Shown one piece after another: positions 7,597 to 13,758 of a stretch of 23,208 nucleotides of DNA. Origin of the DNA: JACDBD01 sp050743385 (GTDB taxonomy: Bacteria > Actinomycetota > Acidimicrobiia > IMCC26256 > JACDBD01); the NCBI GenBank assembly GCA_050743385.1, contig JBOGFJ010000244.1, positions 1 to 23,208 of the forward strand, in the 5' to 3' direction. A program made the translations under genes and the position numbers. The notes beneath the pieces were generated by a model. The model saw only the letters and a program-made list of their open reading frames with translations, ran no database searches and was not told where the DNA came from. Each line of letters starts with the position of its first letter. The first letter of the stretch is position 1.

Positions 7597-8589
7597 ATGA
7601 CCTCGACTTCCTCGACGTCGCCGCGCGTGCGCGTCGAGGTCCATCTCGGTCCCGACGACCTCCGGAAGGCGCTCGAGCACGACGCCCGGACGGGCCTGAC
7701 CGCGCGGCCCAAGGACCTTCCGCCCAAGTGGTTCTACGACGAGCGTGGCTGCGAGCTGTTCGACGCGATCACCCGGCTGCCCGAGTACTACCCGACCCGG
7801 GCCGAGCGGGCGATCCTGTCCGTGCGCGCCGGCGAGATCGCCCGCGCGACCGGCGCCGACACGCTGGTGGAGCTCGGCTCGGGCACGTCGGAGAAGACGC
7901 GGCTCCTGCTGCACGCACTCGCCGACGCGGGCACGCTGACACGCTTCGTGCCGTTCGACGTCAGCGAGCCGACCCTGCGCGCGGCCGCGGGCGCGATCGA
8001 GCGCGAGCTTCCCGGCATCGACGTGCACGCGGTCGTCGGCGACTTCGAGCGTCACCTCGGGCTGTTGCCGCCAGGCGGACGGCGCCTGATCGCGTTCCTC
8101 GGCGGGACGATCGGGAACCTCGCACCCCCGGCCCGAGCGGGATTCTTCGCCGAGATCGCCGCCGGCCTCGCCCCCGGTGACGCGTTCCTCCTCGGCACGG
8201 ACCTGGTGAAGGAGCCCGCCCGCCTCGAGGCGGCCTACGACGACGCCGCGGGCGTCACCGCCGCGTTCAACCGCAACCTGCTCTCGGTGCTCAACCGGGA
8301 GTTGGGCGCCGACTTCGTCGACGAGCGCTTCGAGCACGTGGCCCGATGGGTGCCGGACGAGGAGTGGATCGAGATGCGGCTCCGCAGCTCGTCGGCGCAG
8401 ACCGCCCGCGTGCGCGATCTCGACCTGGAAGTCCGCTTCGGCGCCGGTGAGGAGATGCGCACCGAGATCAGCGCCAAGTTCCGGCGCGAGCGCATCGAGG
8501 CCGAGCTGGGTGCGGCCGGCCTGGCGATCGCCGGGTGGTGGGCCGACCCGCCGGGCGACTTCGCCCTCTCGCTGGCAGTCCCGGGCTGA
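7597..8589 (+). CDS. egtD: L-histidine N-alpha-methyltransferase EgtD
   Basis: A SAM-dependent methyltransferase (330 residues) that trimethylates the alpha-amino group of histidine to hercynine, the betaine that EgtB sulfurises. Motifs in order are LPPKWFYDERGCELFDAI and PEYYPTRAE (about 45-70), the SAM-site glycine motif ELGSGTSEKTR (about 91), FDVSE, FLGGTIGNLAP (about 168), GTDLVKE (about 200) and TEISAKFRRE near the C-terminus. E290 and S292 in TEIS correspond to the histidine-binding Glu/Ser pair known in mycobacterial EgtD. It is the last gene of egtABCD. The gap of 53 bases to sufC contains a strong promoter for the next operon. Confidence 0.95.
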   Translation: MTSTSSTSPRVRVEVHLGPDDLRKALEHDARTGLTARPKDLPPKWFYDERGCELFDAITRLPEYYPTRAERAILSVRAGEIARATGADTLVELGSGTSEKTRLLLHALADAGTLTRFVPFDVSEPTLRAAAGAIERELPGIDVHAVVGDFERHLGLLPPGGRRLIAFLGGTIGNLAPPARAGFFAEIAAGLAPGDAFLLGTDLVKEPARLEAAYDDAAGVTAAFNRNLLSVLNRELGADFVDERFEHVARWVPDEEWIEMRLRSSSAQTARVRDLDLEVRFGAGEEMRTEISAKFRRERIEAELGAAGLAIAGWWADPPGDFALSLAVPG

Positions 8590-8604
8590 CCACGCCCGAC
8601 CCGG

Positions 8605-8638
8605 ATTTCCACTACGTCCATAGTGTTATTACAATCGG
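8605..8638 (+). promoter_or_regulatory. sufC promoter with extended palindromic operator; probably leaderless transcript
   Basis: TTCCAC (8607-8612) and TACAAT (8630-8635) are a good -35/-10 pair separated by exactly 17 bases. Transcription would start at about 8642, so the sufC ATG at 8643 is essentially leaderless. The dyad ACTA (8611-8614), N6, TAGT (8621-8624) overlaps the -35 and fills the spacer. Flanking GATT (8604-8607) and AATC (8633-8636) are also reverse complements. The same block, starting GGATTTCC, occurs in the sufB promoter at 18931. The N6 half-site spacing is like that of Rrf2-family regulators such as SufR; the regulator identity is inferred. Confidence 0.72.
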
Positions 8639-8642
8639 ACGC

Positions 8643-9407
8643 ATGAGCGCTACGCCGGTGCTCGAGATCGACGACCTCCACGTGTCGGTCGAGGGCCATG
8701 GGATCCTGCGCGGGGTCTCGCTCGCCGTGCCCGAAGGCCAGCTCCACGCCCTCATGGGCCCCAACGGCTCGGGCAAGTCGACCCTGGCGAGCACGCTGCT
8801 GGGCAACCCCTCGTACGCCGTGACGAGCGGCCGGATCCTCCTGCGGGGAGAGGACGTGACCAACGTCCCCACCGAGGACCGGGCCGCCCGGGGGCTCTTC
8901 CTCGGCTTCCAGCACCCGGAGGAGATCCCGGGCGTGAGCGTGTTGAACTTCCTCCGTCAGGCGATGGCGGCGCGCAAGGGCATCGAAGACCTCTCGGTGC
9001 TCGAGGTGCGGATGGCGCTCATCGAGTGGACCAAGCGGCTCGGGATGGACGAGCGCTTCACCGAGCGGTACCTCAACGAGGGCTTCTCGGGCGGCGAGCG
9101 CAAGCGCAACGAGCTCCTCCAGATGGCACTCATGGAACCCGACGTGGCCGTGCTCGACGAGACCGACTCCGGCCTCGACATCGACGCGTTGAAAGTCGTC
9201 GCCCACGGCATCGAGGAAGTGCGCTCGGAGCGGCCCGAGATGGGCATCCTCCTCATCACGCACTACCGCCGCATTCTCGATCACCTGACACCCGACGCGG
9301 TGCACATCCTCCTCGACGGCCGCATCGTGGCGTCGGGCGGCGTCGAGCTCGCCGAGCGTCTCGAGCGCGAGGGCTTCGACGCGTTCCGCACCGAGGCGGC
9401 CGCATGA
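8643..9407 (+). CDS. sufC: Fe-S cluster assembly ATPase SufC (first paralogue)
   Basis: The ABC-type ATPase of the SUF scaffold (254 residues), cytoplasmic, which drives conformational change of SufB/SufD complexes. Walker A is GPNGSGKST (39-47). The SufC-typical segment GFQHPEEIPGV follows. The signature is FSGGERKRNE (148-157), Walker B with the SufC hallmark is LDETDSGLD (171-179) and the H-loop is LLITHYRRIL (about 204). ATG at 8643 begins MSATPVLEIDDL. It is the first gene of sufC-sufS-sufU and is separated from egtD by its own promoter. A second, clearly divergent sufC lies at 14827-15660 in the sufB operon. This copy has no C-terminal extension, whereas the other carries about 25 extra acidic residues. 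Confidence 0.93.
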   Translation: MSATPVLEIDDLHVSVEGHGILRGVSLAVPEGQLHALMGPNGSGKSTLASTLLGNPSYAVTSGRILLRGEDVTNVPTEDRAARGLFLGFQHPEEIPGVSVLNFLRQAMAARKGIEDLSVLEVRMALIEWTKRLGMDERFTERYLNEGFSGGERKRNELLQMALMEPDVAVLDETDSGLDIDALKVVAHGIEEVRSERPEMGILLITHYRRILDHLTPDAVHILLDGRIVASGGVELAERLEREGFDAFRTEAAA

Positions 9408-9428
9408 GGCGAGCGACCGTGGCGCAGG

Positions 9429-9442
9429 TATCCTGCGCCGCA
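9429..9442 (+). promoter_or_regulatory. Possible internal core promoter upstream of sufS
   Basis: TATCCT (9429-9434) is followed by 8 bases (GCGCCGCA) and then GTG at 9443. The block GGTANNCTGCGCCGC is repeated before sufU (10750-10764), again followed by one base and a start codon. The fixed 8-base distance fits a -10 element feeding a leaderless start. No clear -35 is visible. The same bases also form an 8-bp hairpin, GGCGCAGG (9421-9428), TAT, CCTGCGCC (9432-9439), so a terminator or processing role competes with this reading. Confidence 0.35.
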
Positions 9443-9496
9443 GTGAGCCGGGGCCCGAGCGGCCCGGCCCGGAGGGCCGGGAGCGGGAAAGAATGA
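9443..9496 (+). CDS. 17-residue upstream ORF overlapping the sufS start
   Basis: GTG at 9443 opens a 17-codon frame (MSRGPSGPARRAGSGKE) whose TGA (9494-9496) overlaps the sufS ATG as ATGA. It contains an 8-bp hairpin, CCCGGCCC (9463-9470) with GGGCCGGG (9474-9481), ending 11 bases before the sufS ATG. Coupled leader translation could open this structure. The composition is low in complexity and the frame may be fortuitous. Confidence 0.3.
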   Translation: MSRGPSGPARRAGSGKE

Positions 9497-10746
9497 CCGC
9501 TCCCACGGTGCGCGACCCGCTCGACGTCGCGCGCATTCAGGCCGACTTCCCGATCCTGCGCCGAACGGTCCACGGCAAGCGCCTCGTCTACCTCGACTCC
9601 GCCAACAGCTCGCAGAAGCCGCAGTCGGTCCTCGACGCGATGGATCGCCACTACCGCGAGTACTACGCCAACATTCACCGGGGCGTGTACACGATCTCGG
9701 AGGAGTCGACCGAGGCCTACGCCGGCGCCCACAAGAAGGTCGCGCGGTTCATCAACGCGGACTCGATGCGCGAGATCGTGTTCACGAAGAACATCACCGA
9801 GGCGATCAACCTCGTCGCCTACTCGTGGGCGCGTGCCAACCTCCGCGCCGGCGACCCGATCGTGCTCACCGACATGGAGCACCACGCCAACGTGGTGCCG
9901 TGGCACATCCTGGCCGCCGAGCGCGGCGTCGAGCTGCGTTGGATCCCCCTGACCGACGACTACCACCTCGATCTCACGCACCTCGATCAGCTGCTCGACG
10001 GGGCCAAACTGCTCGCGGTCAGCGGGATGTCGAACGTCCTCGGCACGATCAACGAGATCCCACGACTCGCGGAGGCCGCGCACGCCGCCGGCGCGCGCGT
10101 CCTCGTCGACGCCGCCCAGGCCGTACCCCACCTCCCCGTCGACGTGCAGGCCTGGGGCGCCGACTTCGTCGGCTTCACCGGGCACAAGATGCTCGGCCCC
10201 TCCGGCATCGGCGGGCTGTGGGCCCCCGAGGAGCTCCTCGACGCCATGCCTCCCTTCCTCGGCGGCGGCGAGATGATCAGCGACGTCAGCCGCGAGGGGT
10301 TCACACCCAACGAGCTCCCGTGGAAGTTCGAGGCGGGCACGATGCCGATCGTCGAAGCCACCGGGCTGGCGACGGCCATCGACTACCTCGAGGCGCTCGG
10401 CATGGACGCGGTGCGACTGCACGAGAAGCAGCTCACCGCCTACGCGCTGCGCGCGCTCGACGAGCGGTTCGGTGACCGGCTCACGATCTACGGGCCCGAC
10501 GACGTGGAGACGCGCGGCGGGACGATCTCGTTCCTGCTCAACGGCGTCCACGCCCACGACATCTCGCAGGTACTCGACGAAGACGCGGTGTGCGTGCGCG
10601 CCGGCCACCACTGCGCCAAGCCGCTGATGCGGCATCTGGGCGTCGCCGCCACGACGCGGGCGTCGTTCTACGTGTACAACGACGAAGCCGACGCCGATGC
10701 CCTCGTCGACGCGCTGGTCACCGCCGAGAAGTTCTTCGCGATCTAG
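9493..10746 (+). CDS. sufS: Cysteine desulfurase SufS
   Basis: A PLP-dependent group II cysteine desulfurase (417 residues) that takes sulfur from L-cysteine as a persulfide and passes it to SufU. Features are YLDSANSSQKP near the N-terminus, HHANVVPW (about 130), VDAAQAVPH, the PLP lysine K232 in TGHKMLGPSGIGGLW, and the persulfide cysteine C374 in RAGHHCAKPLM. These identify SufS rather than the related C-S lyase EgtE, which lacks that cysteine loop. The ATG is preceded by a weak GGGA and overlaps the stop of a small upstream ORF. It starts 85 bases after sufC, and sufU starts 19 bases after its end. Confidence 0.95.
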   Translation: MTAPTVRDPLDVARIQADFPILRRTVHGKRLVYLDSANSSQKPQSVLDAMDRHYREYYANIHRGVYTISEESTEAYAGAHKKVARFINADSMREIVFTKNITEAINLVAYSWARANLRAGDPIVLTDMEHHANVVPWHILAAERGVELRWIPLTDDYHLDLTHLDQLLDGAKLLAVSGMSNVLGTINEIPRLAEAAHAAGARVLVDAAQAVPHLPVDVQAWGADFVGFTGHKMLGPSGIGGLWAPEELLDAMPPFLGGGEMISDVSREGFTPNELPWKFEAGTMPIVEATGLATAIDYLEALGMDAVRLHEKQLTAYALRALDERFGDRLTIYGPDDVETRGGTISFLLNGVHAHDISQVLDEDAVCVRAGHHCAKPLMRHLGVAATTRASFYVYNDEADADALVDALVTAEKFFAI

Positions 10747-10751
10747 CTAGG

Positions 10752-10765
10752 TAGGCTGCGCCGCC
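10752..10765 (+). promoter_or_regulatory. Possible leaderless core promoter of sufU
   Basis: TAGGCT (10752-10757) is followed by GCGCCGCC (8 bases) and the sufU ATG at 10766, a layout matching the one before the sufS leader at 9429. A similar TAGGCT precedes the UPF0182 ATG on the minus strand. No convincing -35 is present, and the gene also has only a weak Shine-Dalgarno-like AGG, so a leaderless start is plausible. This is an inference from recurrence and spacing. Confidence 0.35.
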
Positions 10766-11248
10766 ATGCCCGGAATCGAGGACCTGTACCGCGAGATCAT
10801 CCTCGATCACTACCGCGCGCCGCGGAACCAGGGAGAGCTGCCCGTCCCGCCGGCCAACAAGGTGGAGGCCTTCAACCCGTTGTGCGGCGACGAGGTGACC
10901 CTCTACCTCGACATCGGCAGCGGGGAGGTGCGCGACCTCAAGATCGCCGGCCAGGGCTGCTCGATCAGCCAGGCGTCGTCGTCGATGATGAGCGCGGCGG
11001 TGAAGGGCAAGTCGGTCGACGAGATCCGCCGCCTCATCCGGGCGTTCAAGGCGTTGATGTCGATCCACGAGTCGAAGCTCGAGGGCGAGAGCGACGGCTC
11101 CGATCTCAGCCGCGACCTCGAGGGTGTGCGCCTGGGAGACCTGGAAGCTCTCCAGGGCGTGGTGAAGTTCCCGGTGCGCATCAAATGCGCCACCCTGGCC
11201 TGGAACGCGCTCCAGCAGGGTCTCGATGAGTCCGACGCGCCGGCTTGA
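10766..11248 (+). CDS. sufU: Zinc-dependent sulfurtransferase SufU
   Basis: A 160-residue SufU that accepts persulfide sulfur from SufS and hands it to the SufBCD scaffold. The zinc ligands are visible: C40 and D42 in NPLCGDEV, C65 in GQGCSISQASSSMM and C141 in IKCATLAW. The actinobacterial insertion between the second and third cysteines (residues about 95-130) distinguishes it from IscU, which lacks it. It starts 19 bases after sufS. No sufT (DUF59) gene follows, although sufT commonly does in actinobacteria; instead a large hairpin lies 8 bases after the stop, ending the operon. Confidence 0.95.
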   Translation: MPGIEDLYREIILDHYRAPRNQGELPVPPANKVEAFNPLCGDEVTLYLDIGSGEVRDLKIAGQGCSISQASSSMMSAAVKGKSVDEIRRLIRAFKALMSIHESKLEGESDGSDLSRDLEGVRLGDLEALQGVVKFPVRIKCATLAWNALQQGLDESDAPA

Positions 11249-11255
11249 CCCGCGA

Positions 11256-11302
11256 GACTCGAGGCCGTGGGGTCCGGATTCCGGCCCCGGGGGCCTCGAG
11301 TC
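11256..11302 (+). terminator. Probable terminator of sufC-sufS-sufU (nested hairpin)
   Basis: GACTCGAGGCC (11256-11266) and GGCCTCGAGTC (11292-11302) are perfect 11-bp arms. The loop contains a second dyad, CCGGA, T, TCCGG, extended by GGG/CCC. It begins 8 bases after the sufU stop. There is no T-tract, as is common for GC-rich actinobacterial terminators. Confidence 0.6.
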
Positions 11303-11460
11303 GGGCGAGTCTGAGATGTGACACTTGTCCCGCCGGCGCGAAATCCCCCTGATCAGCGTGTTCTCGGGTTCGTAGCATTCGTGACACGGGCATGAAACGC
11401 ATGGCGACTAGGTTGCAGTGAGAACTGGCACGGGCAACGAGGGAATCGAGGGAGGGCTGA

Positions 11461-11637
11461 TGGACCCGCAGGACCGACTGATCACCCTGATCGACGAGGC
11501 ACTCGAGAGCTTCGGCACCCGCGACCTCGTCTCCGGGGCGGAGGTCCTCGACTTCCTCCTCGACCTGCGCCTGTCTCTCCTCCAGCCCGACCCCTTCGAG
11601 CAGCTGCTCGAAGAGGAGCGCCAGCCCACCGCCTGAT
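11461..11637 (+). CDS. Small acidic hypothetical protein (58 residues)
   Basis: The ATG at 11461 is preceded by GGGAGGG, a strong ribosome-binding site, which decides this start over an in-frame GTG at 11418. The stop is TGA within 11634-11637. The protein (MDPQDRLITLIDEALESF, then LVSGAEVLDFLLDLRLSLL) is acidic and predicted all-helical, with two amphipathic leucine-rich helices, and no Cys or His. I recognise no family. A TAGGTT at 11409-11414 could be a -10 element giving a leader of about 40 bases. It stands alone, between the suf terminator and a convergent hydrolase gene whose stop lies 13 bases away. Confidence 0.6.
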
Positions 11638-11649
11638 CCCGCGCCGCAG

Positions 11650-12462
11650 TTACTCCACGAAGTCGCGCGCCAGCGCTGCGAGCTCGGCCGGCTTCTCGAA
11701 CGGGAGCCAGTGGGCGGCGCCGTCGATCACCTCGATTCGCGCGTTCGGTATCTCGGCTGCATAGGTCTCGCCGTGGGCGGCCGGCACCATCCCGTCCTGC
11801 GCGCCGCGGATGACGAGCGTCGGGGCGGTCACCCGCCGGAGCCGGCCCCGCAACTTCGGGTTGTGCAGGTAGGGGTCCCAGCCGAGCTTGGCGGTCGCCG
11901 ACATCGCCTTCCACATCGGCAGCACCATCTCGATCGGGATCTCCACCTGCTTGCCGACGTCGCCGGTGAAGTCGTCCATCGCGTGCATGGCCGCGGCGAT
12001 GGAATGGGTCTGGTCGGCGAACAGCATCTCGGCCAGCTCGCCCGCGCCGCGGCCGAACATCTCGGCGATGGGCTCACCGTCGATGTAGAGGCCGACCGGG
12101 TTGACGAGCACGAGCTTGCCGACCTTCTCGGGGTACCGGGTCGCGAGCTCGGCGCCCATCCACCCACCCAGCGACAGGCCGACGACGGCGGGGGCGTCCA
12201 GCCCGACCAGATCCCACACGTCGAGCAGGTGAAAGACCGCGTCTTCCATGCTGTCGATGCCTTCGATGCCCTCCGACTCGCCGTAGCCGGGGAACACCGG
12301 CACGAGCACCTCGAAGGAGTCGGCGAGCTCCTCCAGCGTGGCGTGAGAAGACTCGCCCCCGGCCGAGTGCAGGTAGACGAGCGGCGGGCCCGTTCCGGCG
12401 CGGAACAGCTGGATCTTGCCCGCGGGCGTATCAAGCCCCTCTTCGACCAGGGTCTGAGGCAC
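11650..12462 (-). CDS. Alpha/beta hydrolase
   Basis: A 270-residue alpha/beta-hydrolase. The oxyanion region is VYLHSAGGESSH, the nucleophile elbow is VVGLSLGGWMG (Ser about residue 97), the acid is in VIRGAQDGMVP (Asp about 221) and the histidine is in DGAAHWLPFEKP (about 250), so the triad is complete. The open frame runs much further upstream, but it then overlaps the flavin oxidoreductase in another frame. The GTG at 12462, 2 bases after the oxidoreductase stop, gives VPQTLVEEGLDTPAG and a standard length. It is probably translated with the upstream oxidoreductase. It could be a C-C bond or ester hydrolase in a catabolic pathway; the substrate is unknown. Confidence 0.88.
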   Translation of the reverse strand: MPQTLVEEGLDTPAGKIQLFRAGTGPPLVYLHSAGGESSHATLEELADSFEVLVPVFPGYGESEGIEGIDSMEDAVFHLLDVWDLVGLDAPAVVGLSLGGWMGAELATRYPEKVGKLVLVNPVGLYIDGEPIAEMFGRGAGELAEMLFADQTHSIAAAMHAMDDFTGDVGKQVEIPIEMVLPMWKAMSATAKLGWDPYLHNPKLRGRLRRVTAPTLVIRGAQDGMVPAAHGETYAAEIPNARIEVIDGAAHWLPFEKPAELAALARDFVE

Positions 12463-12464
12463 CG

Positions 12465-13634
12465 TTACGCCACCTTCGCCTGCGGCCGGTACACCGGCTG
12501 GCCCTCGGGGAACTCGGCCCGCAACTTCGGCATCACCTGCTCGGCGAACAACGCCAGGTTCTTGCGCGTGAGGTGGTCGGGCAGGCTGCCCAGCTGGAAC
12601 AAGCCGAGCAGGTTCCCGGCGCCGAGCTCGCGCAGCGACTCGATCAGCTGGCCCGCGACCGTCTCGGGCGATCCCACGATCGCGTACCGGCCCTCGACCA
12701 CCTGCTCCCAGGTGTCGATGTTGAGCATGAACGTTCCCGCCGACTTCAGGATGCTGGCGAGCGAGCGCGTCGACGTGTACCCGGGCGGCTGGATCGTGAT
12801 GCCCGGCAACAGACGCTTCACGAAGTACCAGAAATGCTCCTCGTACTCCCGGCGCGCCTGCTCGTCGGTATCGGCCACGTAGATGGGGAGCAGCCATCCG
12901 TACTGGAGCGGATCGGCCTCATAGCCCTCGGCTTCGCATGCGTCGCGGAACATCGAGAAGTAGCGCTTGAACACGTCGACGTGGAAGTACGGGATACCCA
13001 TGTAGGCGTAGCGGTGACGGGCGACGAACTCCATCGTCTCCACCGATCCGGCGCCCGGGATCCAGATCTCGGGATGGGGCTGCTGGAGCGGGCGGGGCCA
13101 CGGGTTGACGTAGCGGATGCGGTAGTGCTTGCTCACCCACTCGAACGGGCCCGGCTCGGTCCAGGCCTTCACGATGAGGTCGTGCGACTCCTGGAACCGC
13201 TCGCGCGCGTGCGCCGGGTTCACGGAGAACGAGTAGTACTCGGGCCCGCCGCCGACGACCATGCCCGCGATGAGGCGACCGCCGCTGATCACGTCGATCA
13301 TGGCGAACTCCTCGGCGACGCGTGTCGGCGGGTCGTAGAGCGGCAGGGCGTTGCCGACGACCGCGATCTTCATCCGCTTCGTCTGGCGGGCGAGGATCGA
13401 GGCGATGAGGTTGGGTGACGGCATGTTGCCGTAGGCGTTCTGGTGGTGCTCGTTCACGCAGACGCCGTCGAAGCCGAGCTCCTCGGCGTAGAGGAGCTGG
13501 TCGAGGTACGTGTTGTAGAGCTCGTGGCCGAGGGCGGGGTCGTAGAGCTCGTTGGGACACGTCACCCAGGCCGGTCCCTCGTACTCGGGCGCGAGCTGGG
13601 TGTAGGGCATGAGGTGGAAGGCGAAGAACCGCAT
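12465..13634 (-). CDS. LLM class flavin-dependent oxidoreductase (luciferase-like monooxygenase)
   Basis: A 389-residue TIM-barrel flavoenzyme of the bacterial luciferase family, expected to use reduced FMN (or F420) with oxygen. Features are MRFFAFHLMPY at the start, LLYAEELGFDGVCVNEHHQN (about 46-65), VGNALPLYDPPTRVAEEFAMIDVISGGR (family strand 3-4 region, about 92-120), GMVVGGGPEYYSF, PEIWIPGAG and a C-terminal VGSPETVAGQL (about 330). The ATG at 13634 has an AAAGGGGG Shine-Dalgarno. A 16-bp perfect palindrome overlaps its -35. With the coupled hydrolase downstream it forms a two-gene catabolic-looking operon. The native substrate cannot be assigned. Confidence 0.92.
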   Translation of the reverse strand: MRFFAFHLMPYTQLAPEYEGPAWVTCPNELYDPALGHELYNTYLDQLLYAEELGFDGVCVNEHHQNAYGNMPSPNLIASILARQTKRMKIAVVGNALPLYDPPTRVAEEFAMIDVISGGRLIAGMVVGGGPEYYSFSVNPAHARERFQESHDLIVKAWTEPGPFEWVSKHYRIRYVNPWPRPLQQPHPEIWIPGAGSVETMEFVARHRYAYMGIPYFHVDVFKRYFSMFRDACEAEGYEADPLQYGWLLPIYVADTDEQARREYEEHFWYFVKRLLPGITIQPPGYTSTRSLASILKSAGTFMLNIDTWEQVVEGRYAIVGSPETVAGQLIESLRELGAGNLLGLFQLGSLPDHLTRKNLALFAEQVMPKLRAEFPEGQPVYRPQAKVA

Positions 13635-13679
13635 GGCGTGCCCCCTTTGCGCCCCGGACGCTCGGCCCGGATGTCGGTC

Positions 13680-13707
13680 ACCCTACTCATCTTGACCGGC
13701 CGGTCAA
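13680..13707 (-). promoter_or_regulatory. Promoter of the flavin oxidoreductase operon with TetR-like palindrome
   Basis: TTGACCGGCCGGTCAA (13692-13707) is a perfect 16-bp palindrome. On the minus strand its TTGACC (13707-13702) acts as a -35, followed after 16 bases by TAGGGT (13685-13680) as a -10. A protein bound to the palindrome would block this promoter. Perfect dyads of this size and sequence type are typical TetR-family operators. No TetR gene lies in the window. A TACGAT at 13724-13729 could serve as a -10 for the divergent transpeptidase gene. Confidence 0.65.
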
Positions 13708-13758
13708 CTTTGCCCGCTCGCGCTACGATGCGTGGCAATCGCGTCACGGAAGGGCCTG

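Noticed and set aside
9493..10746. The PLP enzyme after sufC as EgtE
   Set aside because: It has the SufS persulfide cysteine in RAGHHCAKP and sits between sufC and sufU.
11318..11387. Direct repeat GTGACAC at 11318 and 11381
   Set aside because: Seven bases twice in about 70 is weak. Neither copy lies at a good distance from a -10 element.
12463..12897. N-terminal extension of the alpha/beta hydrolase frame
   Set aside because: The extension overlaps the flavin oxidoreductase in another frame and has no hydrolase-like sequence. GTG at 12462 gives the normal length.
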